Part shown: piece after piece, positions 54,437 to 63,691 of the stretch
Numbering within the stretch: position 1 is the first letter of the stretch
Layout: every line of letters starts with the position of its first letter
Source of the DNA: Streptomyces kaniharaensis
GTDB lineage: Bacteria > Actinomycetota > Actinomycetes > Streptomycetales > Streptomycetaceae
Length of the DNA stretch: 64,000 bases
Assembly (NCBI RefSeq): GCF_009569385.1
Contig: NZ_WBOF01000005.1
Span: forward strand, 1 to 64,000
Direction of reading: 5' to 3'
Notes under the pieces: model-generated
Told to the model about the DNA's origin: nothing
The model's input: only the letters and a program-made list of their open reading frames with translations
Databases searched by the model: none
Program-made: the position numbers and the translations under genes

Positions 54437-55543
54437 TTGAGTCCTCTCCTCTCCCGGCGCGACCGCGCGCCGGATCCTTCCCCCACAGCCTCGGACGGCG
54501 ACCTGCGGCGCGCCCAGCGCCGCACCCTCGCGGTCCGGGCCGGCGTCTGGGCGGCGCTGGCCGCCAGCCCCGTCGCCCTGCTGCTGTCCGCCGCCGCGCT
54601 CCGTGGCGCGGTGGCCGAGCCGGTGGCCTCGGTCGCCACCGCGCCGCCCGCGGTCTCCCCTCCGAGCGGCTACGCCGAACAGTTCATCGACCTCTGGCTG
54701 CGCAGCTCCCAGGACGGCCCGCAGGTGGATGCGCTGCGCACGATGGCGCCGAACGTGGAGCTGCCGCGGCCGGCCTCGGGTGCGCAGACGACCGTCGAGC
54801 GCGTGGTGGCGGTGCGCAGCGCTCCGCTGGGCGCGCGCACGTGGCAGGTGACGGTGGCGGCGACGCTGCTTCTCCCGGCGGCGTCTGCGCAGAGCGGTTC
54901 CGGTACGCAGACCTCTGCGCAGAGCAGTGCGCAGAGCAGTGCGCAGAGCTCTGCGCAGCCGGCCGGTTCTGCGCAGAGCGGTGGCGATGCGCAGCGGCGG
55001 ACGGTGCGGTACTTCGCGGTGCCGGTGGAGGTCGTACGTTCCTCCGGCTCGGGTGGAGCGCCGGACGCGCTGGCGGTCACCGCCGCGCCGGCTCAGGTGG
55101 CCGCTCCGGCCGCGCTGTCCGGGGACCCGTCCGCTCCGGTGTACGGGACGGTCATCAGTGACGGTCCCCTCCAGCAGACGGTGGCCGGGTACCTGACGGC
55201 CTATCTCACGGGGGTCGGCGACAACAGCCGGTACCTGTCGCCTGGGGCGAAGGTCCTCGCACCCGCGGCGTCGTACACCAAGGTCTCGCTCGCGACGCTG
55301 GGGTCCACCAGTCCGGTGCCGTCCGCGCCGACCGACGGCACGGTGATCAGCGTCCAGGCCCAGGTCCTCGCGACCGACACCGCGGGCTCGTGGCCGCTGA
55401 CCTACCCGCTACGTCTGCGGGCGCGCGCCGGGCGGTGGGAGGTCGCCTCCCTCGCCCCGGTCCTCGCCTCTCCTTCTTCCTCTTCCTCCGGCTCGGGTAC
55501 CTCGCCCTCGCCGGCTCCCACGACTACGGCAGGGGTGCGGTGA
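54437..55543 (+). CDS. TcpC / VirB8-like conjugation protein
   Basis: 368 residues from TTG 54437 (CCAGGAGCCACG). One N-terminal membrane segment (ALAASPVALLLSAAALRGAV), then two extracytoplasmic NTF2-like domains (YAEQFIDLWLRSSQDGPQVD and VAGYLTAYLTGVGDNSRYLS with a final RLRARAGRWEVASLAPVL), the layout of TcpC from Gram-positive conjugation systems. The inter-domain linker at 54886-54995 encodes Ser-Ala-Gln repeats whose codons are the TGCGCAGAG motif. First gene of the conjugation operon. Confidence 0.82.
   Translation: MSPLLSRRDRAPDPSPTASDGDLRRAQRRTLAVRAGVWAALAASPVALLLSAAALRGAVAEPVASVATAPPAVSPPSGYAEQFIDLWLRSSQDGPQVDALRTMAPNVELPRPASGAQTTVERVVAVRSAPLGARTWQVTVAATLLLPAASAQSGSGTQTSAQSSAQSSAQSSAQPAGSAQSGGDAQRRTVRYFAVPVEVVRSSGSGGAPDALAVTAAPAQVAAPAALSGDPSAPVYGTVISDGPLQQTVAGYLTAYLTGVGDNSRYLSPGAKVLAPAASYTKVSLATLGSTSPVPSAPTDGTVISVQAQVLATDTAGSWPLTYPLRLRARAGRWEVASLAPVLASPSSSSSGSGTSPSPAPTTTAGVR
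54886..54995 (+). repeat. TGCGCAGAG repeats inside the tcpC-like gene
   Basis: TGCGCAGAG at 54886, 54916, 54928, 54940 and 54970 with further TGCGCAG copies at 54953 and 54989; they code for SAQS units in a linker. The copies match the intergenic cluster at 53694, and include CTCTGCGCAGAG palindromes. Position within a flexible linker makes sequence constraint by DNA function plausible. Confidence 0.85.
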
Positions 55544-55875
55544 TGGCTGCTCACGACACGGTCCTGGCCGGTGCGGTCCAGAACTTCGGCAACAGCTGGA
55601 GCACCACCCTGCTGGACTGGGTGGCGAACGGTCTGATGATCGCCCTCGGCGCGATCCTGATCATCCACGCGATCCGCAAGATGAGCATCAAGAGCGCGAT
55701 CGGCGGGGCGGTCGGACTGGTCATCTGCTGGAGCATCTTCGCGGGCCGGTTCGTGATCAGCGACATGTTCCAGACCGAGTACAAGGACCCGGGCAAGAAC
55801 TCGGTGCAGATCCCCGGTGACCCCAACATCGGTGCTCCCCCGCTGCCGACCGTCGCCTTCCAGGGCCGGCTGTGA
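55543..55875 (+). CDS. Small conjugation membrane protein, 110 residues
   Basis: ATG 55543 overlaps the previous stop (TGATG). Two membrane helices (NGLMIALGAILIIHAI and AIGGAVGLVICWSIFAGRFV) with a soluble C-terminal tail (GKNSVQIPGDPNIGAPPLPT). The position directly after TcpC and before the TcpE-like gene fits a TcpD/VirB2-3-like small channel component. It overlaps the next gene as well. Confidence 0.76.
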   Translation: MAAHDTVLAGAVQNFGNSWSTTLLDWVANGLMIALGAILIIHAIRKMSIKSAIGGAVGLVICWSIFAGRFVISDMFQTEYKDPGKNSVQIPGDPNIGAPPLPTVAFQGRL

Positions 55876-56489
55876 GCAGCGCCGCGCGTCCCAGGATCGG
55901 CCGCTCGTACACCCGCGCGAGAAGGCACCCGTGGGTGTTGGGCAAGTTGGGCGACTGGCGGATCCCGATGGGCCCGTACACCCCGCCCCAGCTCGCAGTC
56001 GCGGCGATCGGCGCCTTCCTGCTGATCAAGACGGCCACCTGGTGGGCGCCGGTCCTCGGACCGGTTCCGGTCGTCGCCTGGGGGTTCGGCATCTGGGCCG
56101 CGCGGCACTCACGGATCGCCGGCCGCTCCCCGGCCGCTGCCCTGGCCGACGCACTGTCCATGGCCGCCGCCCCCAAGCGCGGGCGGATCGGTGGCCGGGC
56201 CGTACGCAGCCTCCGCCCGGTGGTCATGACCGGCGGGTTCGGCATCCGGGAAGACGACGACGCCCACCCTGTGCAGGGCGATCCCACCGGGGAGCCGACC
56301 GAGAACAGGCCATCGGCACCGGCCACGCAGCCCTCCCCCGCCCCGGCTCGCCGGGCAGGCCCGGCCGCGAAGCCCGCCGCACCCCGGCCAGGGCCGGCGA
56401 TGACACCCCTCCAGCAGATGCTCGCCGCCGCGGCGGCGGCGAGCACCAACACCACGTCCACGACGTCCACGAGAGAGGACCGGCCATGA
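55872..56489 (+). CDS. TcpE / PrgI-like conjugation membrane protein
   Basis: GTG 55872, overlapping the previous stop. 205 residues with a basic N-terminus (RIGRSYTRARRHPWVLGKLG), a membrane domain (YTPPQLAVAAIGAFLLIKTA, then APVLGPVPVVAWGFGIWA) and a long Pro/Ala-rich cytoplasmic tail. The arrangement of a short basic N-terminus, a two-helix membrane part and position before VirB4 fits the TcpE family. Overlaps VirB4 by four bases. Confidence 0.76.
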   Translation: MSSAARPRIGRSYTRARRHPWVLGKLGDWRIPMGPYTPPQLAVAAIGAFLLIKTATWWAPVLGPVPVVAWGFGIWAARHSRIAGRSPAAALADALSMAAAPKRGRIGGRAVRSLRPVVMTGGFGIREDDDAHPVQGDPTGEPTENRPSAPATQPSPAPARRAGPAAKPAAPRPGPAMTPLQQMLAAAAAASTNTTSTTSTREDRP

Positions 56490-59086
56490 AGGTCGCGATC
56501 AGGCACATCCACAACAACCTGGTGTGGGCCACGTCCGGCACGGTGTGGGCGGTGTGGCGCATCGAGCCGATCGGCAGCCGCTACGCCTCGGCGCTGGAGC
56601 GCCAGGAAGTCCTCTCCCGGGTCACGGCCCTGATCCGGTCCCTGAGCGGGACGGCGCGCCTGTACTCGCTGTGCGCCCGCGTCGAGCCGTGGGAGATCGC
56701 CGCACGGATGACGGCCGGGGTGGACCTGGACGCCCACCCCGAGGCGGAGGAGATCGCCAAGGTCTCGAAGGCGATGCTGACGGGCGAGGAGATGCACCGG
56801 CGGACGCTGTGGCTGGCGGTGCCGCTGCAGGCACCGGGACGGGCGGCGCAGTGGGCGCAGGCCCGGGGCGCGATGTGGACCGTGTTCGAGGAGCAAGCCG
56901 GGCTTCCGGCCGCCCCGGTGCCCGAGAACGAGGTGACCCTATATAGGGGAGTAGCCCGGCAGCTGGAGGCCGGCTTCGGCGGCGGCTTGCAAATCCGGCC
57001 CGCCCGGCCCGCCGAGATCGTGTGGATGCACCAGCACGCGGTGCACCGCGGCCAGGCCGAGCCGCTGCTGGCCGACGCCGAGGTGAGCCGCCAGCGCGGC
57101 GGGAAGCTGGTCGGCGCGCAGCTTCGCAGCCCCAGCTACGCGAGCCTGGGCCAGGTCCGGGTGCTGGAAGGCGGCGACACGGCCGCCCAGGCCGAGGACC
57201 GGGAGCAGGGCGAAGGTCTGTGGGCAGGTGTCCGGCGCTGGCTGGCGAGCCGGTTCGACGGCAGCGCGCTCAGCCGGCTGTGGCTGGAGGTCGAGACCGA
57301 GGACGGGACCGGCTACCAGTCGCACATGGCGCTGGAGGAGATCCCCGAAGCGGTGATCGAGTCCAGCGCGGACATCCTCGCGCAGCTGGAAAGGCTGGAG
57401 TACCCGGTCGACGCGACGATCGACCTGACGATCGTGGATTCGGCCAAGGCCCGCCGGCAGATCGCCAAGAAGAAGAAAGAGCTGGTCGACCAGGCCGACC
57501 AGTGGGCGGCGCACCCGACCGGCGCACCCGACACCATCTACGGCGCGGCCGAGACGCTCGGCGAGCAGGAGGCCCGGCTGGGCCGCACCAGCGTGGAGCG
57601 CGAAGTGCAGTCCCGCACGGTGCTCACCGTGTGGGGCCCAACCGCGCAGGAGTGCGACGAGCGGGCCCGCAACTTCAAGGCTCGGCTGACCGGCGCGGAC
57701 TACGGCGTCATCCGGCCCCGGGGCGGCCAGGAAAGGCTGTTCGCGCTCGGCCTGCCCGGCGCCGCCCCGGCGTGGAGGGCCAGGGAGTGCACCCAGTACC
57801 AACTGTCGGAGGACTTCGCGCTGTCGGGCCCTTTGACGAGCGGTGAGATCGGCGACGACACCGGCAGCATGATCGCCCAGAGCCTGGACGTCGGCACCAC
57901 CCGGCCGGTGCTCCTCGACCTGGCTGGCGCGCCGCTGCGCGACGCCGCTGCGAGCCTGGCGGTGATCGGCGACCTCGGATCCGGCAAGTCGGTGTTGTTG
58001 AAGCGGCTGACGGCCGACGTCGTGGACCGTGGGCACCGGGCGATCGTCATCGACCGAACCCCCCAGCGCGAATGGTCGGACTTCGCCCGGTGCGCCGCTC
58101 CAGGGCGCAGCCAGGTGATCGACGCCGCGCGGGCCGAGGTGAGCATCGACCCGCTGCGCGTCCTTCCGCCGGCGCAGGGCGAGGCCGCGGCGCTGTCCTA
58201 CCTGAACTTGCAGCTGTGCCTGGAGCCGATGAGCTTGCAGGGCGCGGCGGTCAGCCGTGCCGTCAAGGCCGCCGCGGCCGCGCCCCGGCCGCACATGGGT
58301 CTGGTCCTGGCCGAGCTGGAGGCCATCTCTCAGGAGAGTGGCCCGAGGGGGGACGCGGCCGCCGAGGTGCTGGACCTGCTGCACACCGTCTCGGACCGAC
58401 CGCTGGCGGCCATGCTCTTCGACCCGGTCCTGCCGGCGCTGGACCTGGACAACCTCGCCGGGGACCTGGTCGTCTTCACGACCGCCGGGTTGACGCTGCC
58501 TCCGCGCGAGGCCCTCGCCCGGCCGGAGGTGCTGCGCACCCAGCCGCTGGAGGCCCTGATCGGCCGCGCGGTCCTGTACGTGATCGCCGCGATCAGCAGG
58601 CACGTGGCCTTCTCCGACCGCACCCGGTTCTGCCCGGTCGTCATGGACGAGTGCTACTGGCTCACCAGCAGCACGGAGGGCCACGCGCTGGTCAAGGAAT
58701 TGGCGCACGACGGCCGAAAGCACTGGGCGGGCATGTACTTGGGCGGTCACGACGCGCTCGACCTGGGCGACGAAACCATCCAGGGCCTGATCACCTACCG
58801 GCTGCTCGCCCGCACCGGCGACGAGGCGATGGCGCGGCGCGGGCTCGCGTTCCTCAACCTTCCCGCCGACGACGAGAGCCTGGTCCAGCTGGTCACCGGC
58901 CTGTCCCCGACCGGCAACAAGAGGAGGGTCGGGGAGATGCTCCTGCACGACGGCTCCGGCCGGATCGGGCAGATCCAGGTCATCGTCCCCCGGATCGCGC
59001 GCTACGCGGGGATCTTCACCACCCCCGGCAAGGACACCTCGCCGGCCGGACGTGGCAAGGTGCTGGAGACGGCGGGTGCCCGATGA
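56486..59086 (+). CDS. VirB4 / TcpF-type conjugation ATPase
   Basis: 866 residues, ATG 56486 overlapping the previous stop. Motor motifs: Walker A GDLGSGKSVLLKRLTADVV from residue 495, Walker B FCPVVMDECYWL about 717-725, followed by HDGRKHWAGMYLGGHD and a helicase-like C-terminal part (ITYRLLARTGDEAMARRGLA). The N-terminal half is the VirB4 receptor domain. It powers assembly and transfer through the secretion channel on the cytoplasmic face. Overlaps neighbours on both sides. Confidence 0.92.
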   Translation: MKVAIRHIHNNLVWATSGTVWAVWRIEPIGSRYASALERQEVLSRVTALIRSLSGTARLYSLCARVEPWEIAARMTAGVDLDAHPEAEEIAKVSKAMLTGEEMHRRTLWLAVPLQAPGRAAQWAQARGAMWTVFEEQAGLPAAPVPENEVTLYRGVARQLEAGFGGGLQIRPARPAEIVWMHQHAVHRGQAEPLLADAEVSRQRGGKLVGAQLRSPSYASLGQVRVLEGGDTAAQAEDREQGEGLWAGVRRWLASRFDGSALSRLWLEVETEDGTGYQSHMALEEIPEAVIESSADILAQLERLEYPVDATIDLTIVDSAKARRQIAKKKKELVDQADQWAAHPTGAPDTIYGAAETLGEQEARLGRTSVEREVQSRTVLTVWGPTAQECDERARNFKARLTGADYGVIRPRGGQERLFALGLPGAAPAWRARECTQYQLSEDFALSGPLTSGEIGDDTGSMIAQSLDVGTTRPVLLDLAGAPLRDAAASLAVIGDLGSGKSVLLKRLTADVVDRGHRAIVIDRTPQREWSDFARCAAPGRSQVIDAARAEVSIDPLRVLPPAQGEAAALSYLNLQLCLEPMSLQGAAVSRAVKAAAAAPRPHMGLVLAELEAISQESGPRGDAAAEVLDLLHTVSDRPLAAMLFDPVLPALDLDNLAGDLVVFTTAGLTLPPREALARPEVLRTQPLEALIGRAVLYVIAAISRHVAFSDRTRFCPVVMDECYWLTSSTEGHALVKELAHDGRKHWAGMYLGGHDALDLGDETIQGLITYRLLARTGDEAMARRGLAFLNLPADDESLVQLVTGLSPTGNKRRVGEMLLHDGSGRIGQIQVIVPRIARYAGIFTTPGKDTSPAGRGKVLETAGAR

Positions 59087-61896
59087 CCCGCGTCACCAGG
59101 TGGGCGGATGCCGTCCGCCGGGCTCGGGCCCTGTCCGGCGCGGCCCGCCAGCGGGCGCGCACGGCGGCTGGCGGGCTGTCCGCGTACTGGCCGGGCCGCC
59201 GTACGGTCCTGATGACCGCCGGGATGACGTGGCTGTTCATGCTCGCGGGTGCGGAGCTCGCGGGGGCCGACGACGGCACCACTGAGACCGGCGGCATCCT
59301 CGCCCCGCTCAATGTCCAGTCGAGCGAAGGCGCTCCGCTCGACTCCTACGACCTGAAGTCAGATCCCGGCGGGGCCACGGACATCCGATCGCATGTGTGC
59401 AACCTCTTGATCGGGGGCGGCTTCGCGCTCGTGCGGCTGGCGGTCGGCCTGATGTGCTGGACGACCCAAAAGGTGTTCAACTTCCCGGTCGTGTCCACGC
59501 TGGTCGAGACCGCACAGCGGCTCAGCAACGCGTTCTTCGGACTCCTGAATAACGACCTGCGGCTCTACACCCTCTTCCTCTCGGCCGGCTTCGCCATCGG
59601 CCTGATCCTGGTGATGCGGGGAAAGATCGGCCGCGGCTTCGGGGAGATCGCTCTCACCCTGCTCTTCGCCACGACCGTCACCCTGCCCGCGCTCTCCCCG
59701 CACTCGGTCCTGGGTCCCCAGGGCCCGCTCGCGCAGAGCCAGCAGGCCGCTCACGAAGTTGGCCAGATGACGGCCAACATCAACGGCACCGAGCTGGGCT
59801 GCACCTCGGACAAGGACAAGAACGACCCGTCATGCCCGATGCGGATCATCATGACGCGAACTCTGGTGGTGCAGCCTTTCCAGCTGTTGCAGTACGGACA
59901 GATCCCGAAGAAGGACAGCTGGCTGGCCGCCGAGCACGACCGCTACATCCACGGGCAGATGGCCACCAAGGGGAACTGCGACCAGGTCATCGATCTGCCG
60001 GGGAAGGACGCGGCCTGCGACCACGGGTCCAACGGTTGGGAGGCGCTGAAGAAGGACTTGAAGGACGGCCACGGTCAGGAAGGTACCGACGTCTACAACT
60101 TCGCGGTCAACTCCGACTGGGACCGAACCGCCGGGGTTGCCCTGGTACTGCTGGCCGTACTGATCGTGGCGATCGTCGTGCTGAGCATGGCGCTGGTCCA
60201 CCTGGGCACGCAGTTCGCCGACGTGATCGCCGCCACCATGACGCCCGTAGCCCTGATCTGGGCGATGCTGCCCGGCGGCAACCGGGGAGCGGCCTGGAGG
60301 TGGGCCGGCGTCTTCATGACGGGGATCGTCACCGAATTCGCTGTCAGCACGATGCTGCCGATGTTCGCCCTGGGCGCGGACGGCATCCTCAACTCCCCGC
60401 AGCAGACCGTCATGATCCAACGGTTGTTGATCTTGGACGGGTTCGCGCTCGTGGTCTTAGTGTTCCACCGCCGCATCTTCGCGGCGGCCGGTCGTGTGGG
60501 CGAGCGCTTCGCGACCCGCATGCGCTACGCCAAGATCGGCGGCTCCTCCATGTCCGGTGAGAACGCACAGCTGGGCCTGGCGATGTCCCAGGCCATGGGC
60601 GGGCTCGCACCCGGTGGCTACGGCGGCGCAGCGGGAGGCCTCGGGCTCGGGCTCGGCGGCGGCATGTTCGGCGGCGGTTCCCCCGCGCACGCCGCCCTGA
60701 TGCGCAAGGCCGGTATCGCCCAGGGGCTCGGTGCGCTCGCCGACCCCGGCCTCGGCCCCATGAGCGCCGGCACGATGCTCGCCGGTAGCGCGGGCGAGCT
60801 GCGCCGCGGTATGTCGGCCCTCGCGCTGCCCGGCCGCATGGCCCATCAGTTGGTCGTCGGTAACCCGCTGCCGCCTGACAAGCTCGCCAGGCGGATGAAG
60901 CCGGAGGGCGGCAAGGGCCCCATGGTCGTGGACGAGAACGGCCAGATTCTGCACGATCCGCGCAACGAGGTCACTCCGTTTGGTCACGTCCTGCATAACC
61001 GCCTGCTGGGCACCCGGGTCGGCCGCCTGGCCATCCGGGCCGGCCAGGCCGGGAAGTTGGGCTTCGATCTCACCGTCGGCCTGCCCGCGACCTGGGAGCG
61101 CGTCAACCGCGCCAATGACCGGATGTGGAACAAGGTCGACAAGCAGGTCGCCCACTACACCCAGGTAGCGAAGAGCTGGTGGGGCGACGAGAAGGCCGGC
61201 GCCAAGGACATCGGGAAGGACGTAGTCACCGCCGGGAAGATCGCCAAGGGCGGCTACAACGCCGTCAAGACGGGCTACAACTACACCTACTACGCCGCAG
61301 CGATCGCCGGACGAGTCCACGCGCCCGGTCTCGCTGCCGCCCCGCTGGTCGCCGCCGCGCACGTGCTGCACGGCCAGGACATCACCGACACTGCAGCCGC
61401 CTTCCCCGAGCGCCCCCGGCACACCCGCGCCGGCGAGCCCTGGGAGCACGCCCGCGGGCGCGGCGACGACTACCGCTTCCACGAGGTCGGCTCCGGCACC
61501 GCCAGCGAAGCGGTCCTGCAGTCCGGACGCGCGGACCGTCCGGAATCGGCCGTCGGCCCCGGCGCCGAATCGGCGGTCTTCCGTGCGGGCCAAGGGGACT
61601 TCGGCCCATCGGACCTCGGCTCGGCCCTCGGCCCCGGCGTCACCTTCTCGCCGTCCGCCGTCGTGGTGGAAGGGGCAGGGCTGGTGGACACATCCACGGG
61701 CGAGGTCCTCTCCCCGCTCGCGGATGAGGCGTCGGCAGCGATGGCGCCCGAGGTCCGTCGCCGGGTCAGCCCGCAGGTGCTGCGGGAGCCGAGCGGGACG
61801 TCGCTGGAGGCGCTGCGGATGCGCCGCCACATCGGCTACTCCGAGCCCGGCACGGCCCAGGGGCCGGCCGACGACGCGGAGGGCGGAAAGCTGTGA
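59083..61896 (+). CDS. VirB6 / TcpH-like membrane channel protein, 937 residues
   Basis: ATG 59083 (ATGA overlap). A first membrane segment near 45-65 precedes a large loop; further hydrophobic segments include LYTLFLSAGFAIGLILVMRG, VALVLLAVLIVAIVVLSMAL, FADVIAATMTPVALIWAMLP and LLILDGFALVVLVFHRRIFA. The C-terminal 420 residues are cytoplasmic, with Gly-rich (GGLGLGLGGGMFGGGSP) and Ala-rich stretches. It matches the polytopic core of Gram-positive type IV systems. Ends by overlapping the next gene. Confidence 0.82.
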   Translation: MTRVTRWADAVRRARALSGAARQRARTAAGGLSAYWPGRRTVLMTAGMTWLFMLAGAELAGADDGTTETGGILAPLNVQSSEGAPLDSYDLKSDPGGATDIRSHVCNLLIGGGFALVRLAVGLMCWTTQKVFNFPVVSTLVETAQRLSNAFFGLLNNDLRLYTLFLSAGFAIGLILVMRGKIGRGFGEIALTLLFATTVTLPALSPHSVLGPQGPLAQSQQAAHEVGQMTANINGTELGCTSDKDKNDPSCPMRIIMTRTLVVQPFQLLQYGQIPKKDSWLAAEHDRYIHGQMATKGNCDQVIDLPGKDAACDHGSNGWEALKKDLKDGHGQEGTDVYNFAVNSDWDRTAGVALVLLAVLIVAIVVLSMALVHLGTQFADVIAATMTPVALIWAMLPGGNRGAAWRWAGVFMTGIVTEFAVSTMLPMFALGADGILNSPQQTVMIQRLLILDGFALVVLVFHRRIFAAAGRVGERFATRMRYAKIGGSSMSGENAQLGLAMSQAMGGLAPGGYGGAAGGLGLGLGGGMFGGGSPAHAALMRKAGIAQGLGALADPGLGPMSAGTMLAGSAGELRRGMSALALPGRMAHQLVVGNPLPPDKLARRMKPEGGKGPMVVDENGQILHDPRNEVTPFGHVLHNRLLGTRVGRLAIRAGQAGKLGFDLTVGLPATWERVNRANDRMWNKVDKQVAHYTQVAKSWWGDEKAGAKDIGKDVVTAGKIAKGGYNAVKTGYNYTYYAAAIAGRVHAPGLAAAPLVAAAHVLHGQDITDTAAAFPERPRHTRAGEPWEHARGRGDDYRFHEVGSGTASEAVLQSGRADRPESAVGPGAESAVFRAGQGDFGPSDLGSALGPGVTFSPSAVVVEGAGLVDTSTGEVLSPLADEASAAMAPEVRRRVSPQVLREPSGTSLEALRMRRHIGYSEPGTAQGPADDAEGGKL

Positions 61897-63008
61897 AGGC
61901 CTTCCACAAGGTCGGGTGCTTGGGGATGCTGCTGCTGTCGCTGGTCGTCGTGGTGCCCGCGCTCGCCCTGGTCAGCGAGGTGGACCCAGGCGACCCGGGC
62001 TCCACCGCGCCGGTGGCGTCAGTCGGGGGAATCCCTGCCCGCATGATGACCGGCTACGTCCGGGCGGCCGGGATGATGTCCACGATGGTGCGGGGCTGCA
62101 AGGGCATGTCCTGGCAGGTGGTCGCGGGGATAGGCAAGGTCGAGTCGGACCACGCGTCCGGTCACAAGTTTGACGACAACGGCCTCATCACGCCTTCGAT
62201 CATTGGCCCACGCCTGGACGGTTCGGGCGCCGGCGGCAACACCACCGCGGTCCGGGACACTGACGGCGGCCGGTGGGACGGAGACAGCGAGTTCGACCGT
62301 GCGGTCGGCCCCATGCAGTTCTTGCCGAGCACTTTCGCCGGGTACGCGGCCCGGGTACGCCCTGACAACCCTGCCGCAGCCAATCCGAACAACGCCGATG
62401 ACGCCTCGCTGGCCACGGCCCTGTACCTGTGCGGCGACGGCCGGGACCTGACCGACATCGAGCAGCTCAAGAAGGCCATTTACTCCTACAACTACTCGTC
62501 CGCGTACGTGGACGAGGTGATCGGCTGGATCCACCAGTACACCGCCCTTGGGACCAGCGTCCCGACCGGCGACGCCTCCGACAGGGTCAAACAGGTCATC
62601 AACGCCGCAGCCAGCCAGATCGGCGTCCCCTACTCCTGGGGCGGCGGCGACGAGCGGGGCCAGTCGTACGGCGTCTGCTGCTCGAAGGGTGGTCAGGACG
62701 GCTCGAAGGTCCTGGGGTTCGACTGCTCCGGCTTGATGTTGTACGCGTTCGCCCAGGTCGGCGTGCACCTGCCGCGCACGGCGGACCAGCAGGCCGGTGT
62801 CGGCCAGCGGATCCCCGCCTCCGCCGGCGTCGCCGCCCTTCAGCCAGGCGACATGGTCTTCTTCGGCAACGGCTCCGAGGGGATCTACCACGTCGGCCTC
62901 TACATAGGCGGCGGCCAGATGATCAATGCCCCCAAGCCCGGTGACCGCGTGAAGCAAGCCGCGGTCTGGACCTATGACTACGCCGGCGGAGCCCGGGTCG
63001 TCCAGTAA
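61893..63008 (+). CDS. Bifunctional cell-wall hydrolase: lytic transglycosylase plus NlpC/P60
   Basis: 371 residues, GTG 61893 overlapping the previous stop. A membrane anchor or signal at 7-27 (VGCLGMLLLSLVVVVPALAL), a transglycosylase domain with catalytic E84 in GKVESDH and VGPMQFLPSTFAGYA, then an NlpC/P60 domain with C278 in GFDCSGLMLYAFAQ and H333 in YHVGLYIGGGQM. It degrades peptidoglycan to let the transfer channel through. This is the standard VirB1-like component of Gram-positive conjugation systems. Confidence 0.92.
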   Translation: MKAFHKVGCLGMLLLSLVVVVPALALVSEVDPGDPGSTAPVASVGGIPARMMTGYVRAAGMMSTMVRGCKGMSWQVVAGIGKVESDHASGHKFDDNGLITPSIIGPRLDGSGAGGNTTAVRDTDGGRWDGDSEFDRAVGPMQFLPSTFAGYAARVRPDNPAAANPNNADDASLATALYLCGDGRDLTDIEQLKKAIYSYNYSSAYVDEVIGWIHQYTALGTSVPTGDASDRVKQVINAAASQIGVPYSWGGGDERGQSYGVCCSKGGQDGSKVLGFDCSGLMLYAFAQVGVHLPRTADQQAGVGQRIPASAGVAALQPGDMVFFGNGSEGIYHVGLYIGGGQMINAPKPGDRVKQAAVWTYDYAGGARVVQ

Positions 63009-63025
63009 AGGAATCGCCTCAAATC

Positions 63026-63691
63026 ATGTCAAAATACCCAGTTTTCCTGCCCGCTGTGGGTGCCGCCGTGCTGCTGGTGACCGGCCTGGCCCTGCTGGTC
63101 CCCGGGACGCCCGCCCGTCCTCCGGCCGCCGCACCAGGTGCGACGGCGCGGGCCGCCGAGGAGCCCGGATCCACCGACACGGGCTCCGCGGAGTCGCCCT
63201 CTGCGGAGCCTCCACCAGCCCCCACCACACCTGTTTCGGCCCCGGCCACCAGCTCCACGAGCGCGCCGTCGGCGAGCACCCAGCCCACGGCCGCCGCCAT
63301 GCCCTCGGGGATCGCCGCCGCCGGCGACGGCCCCGAGGGCGACGCGGCCATCCAGACCGCGTTCACCCGCGACCACCCCGGCGACCTGCCGGCCGCCGAC
63401 GCCGCCCGCCTCACGCAGCTGGCCGGCGAGGTCTGGACGGCGGAGACCACCGGGACCGGCCGCAGCCGCTGGCCCGGCTACTTCCCCGCCGGGCAGGGCG
63501 CCGTCTCCTCCTTCTACTACAGCGGCGTCCGCATCCAGGCGGCCGCCGCCCGCACCGAGCAGGGCCGGCCGGACCGGGTCCAGGTGGACCTGTTGTGGGT
63601 GGGCACCACCCCCGCCGGCGCCTATGGCGATCACCGCCCAGCGACCGTCCACCTGGCCCGCACCGACAACACCTGGGAGCCGGTCCGATGA
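63026..63691 (+). CDS. Secreted or lipoprotein-like conjugation accessory protein, 221 residues
   Basis: ATG 63026. A hydrophobic N-terminal segment (PVFLPAVGAAVLLVTGLALL) is followed by a Pro/Ser/Thr/Ala-rich region (residues 30-100) and a C-terminal domain (GEVWTAETTGTGRSRWPGYF, VRIQAAAARTEQGRPDRVQV) that may be a beta structure. Ends by overlapping the next gene. Unknown role in the transfer apparatus. Confidence 0.72.
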   Translation: MSKYPVFLPAVGAAVLLVTGLALLVPGTPARPPAAAPGATARAAEEPGSTDTGSAESPSAEPPPAPTTPVSAPATSSTSAPSASTQPTAAAMPSGIAAAGDGPEGDAAIQTAFTRDHPGDLPAADAARLTQLAGEVWTAETTGTGRSRWPGYFPAGQGAVSSFYYSGVRIQAAAARTEQGRPDRVQVDLLWVGTTPAGAYGDHRPATVHLARTDNTWEPVR

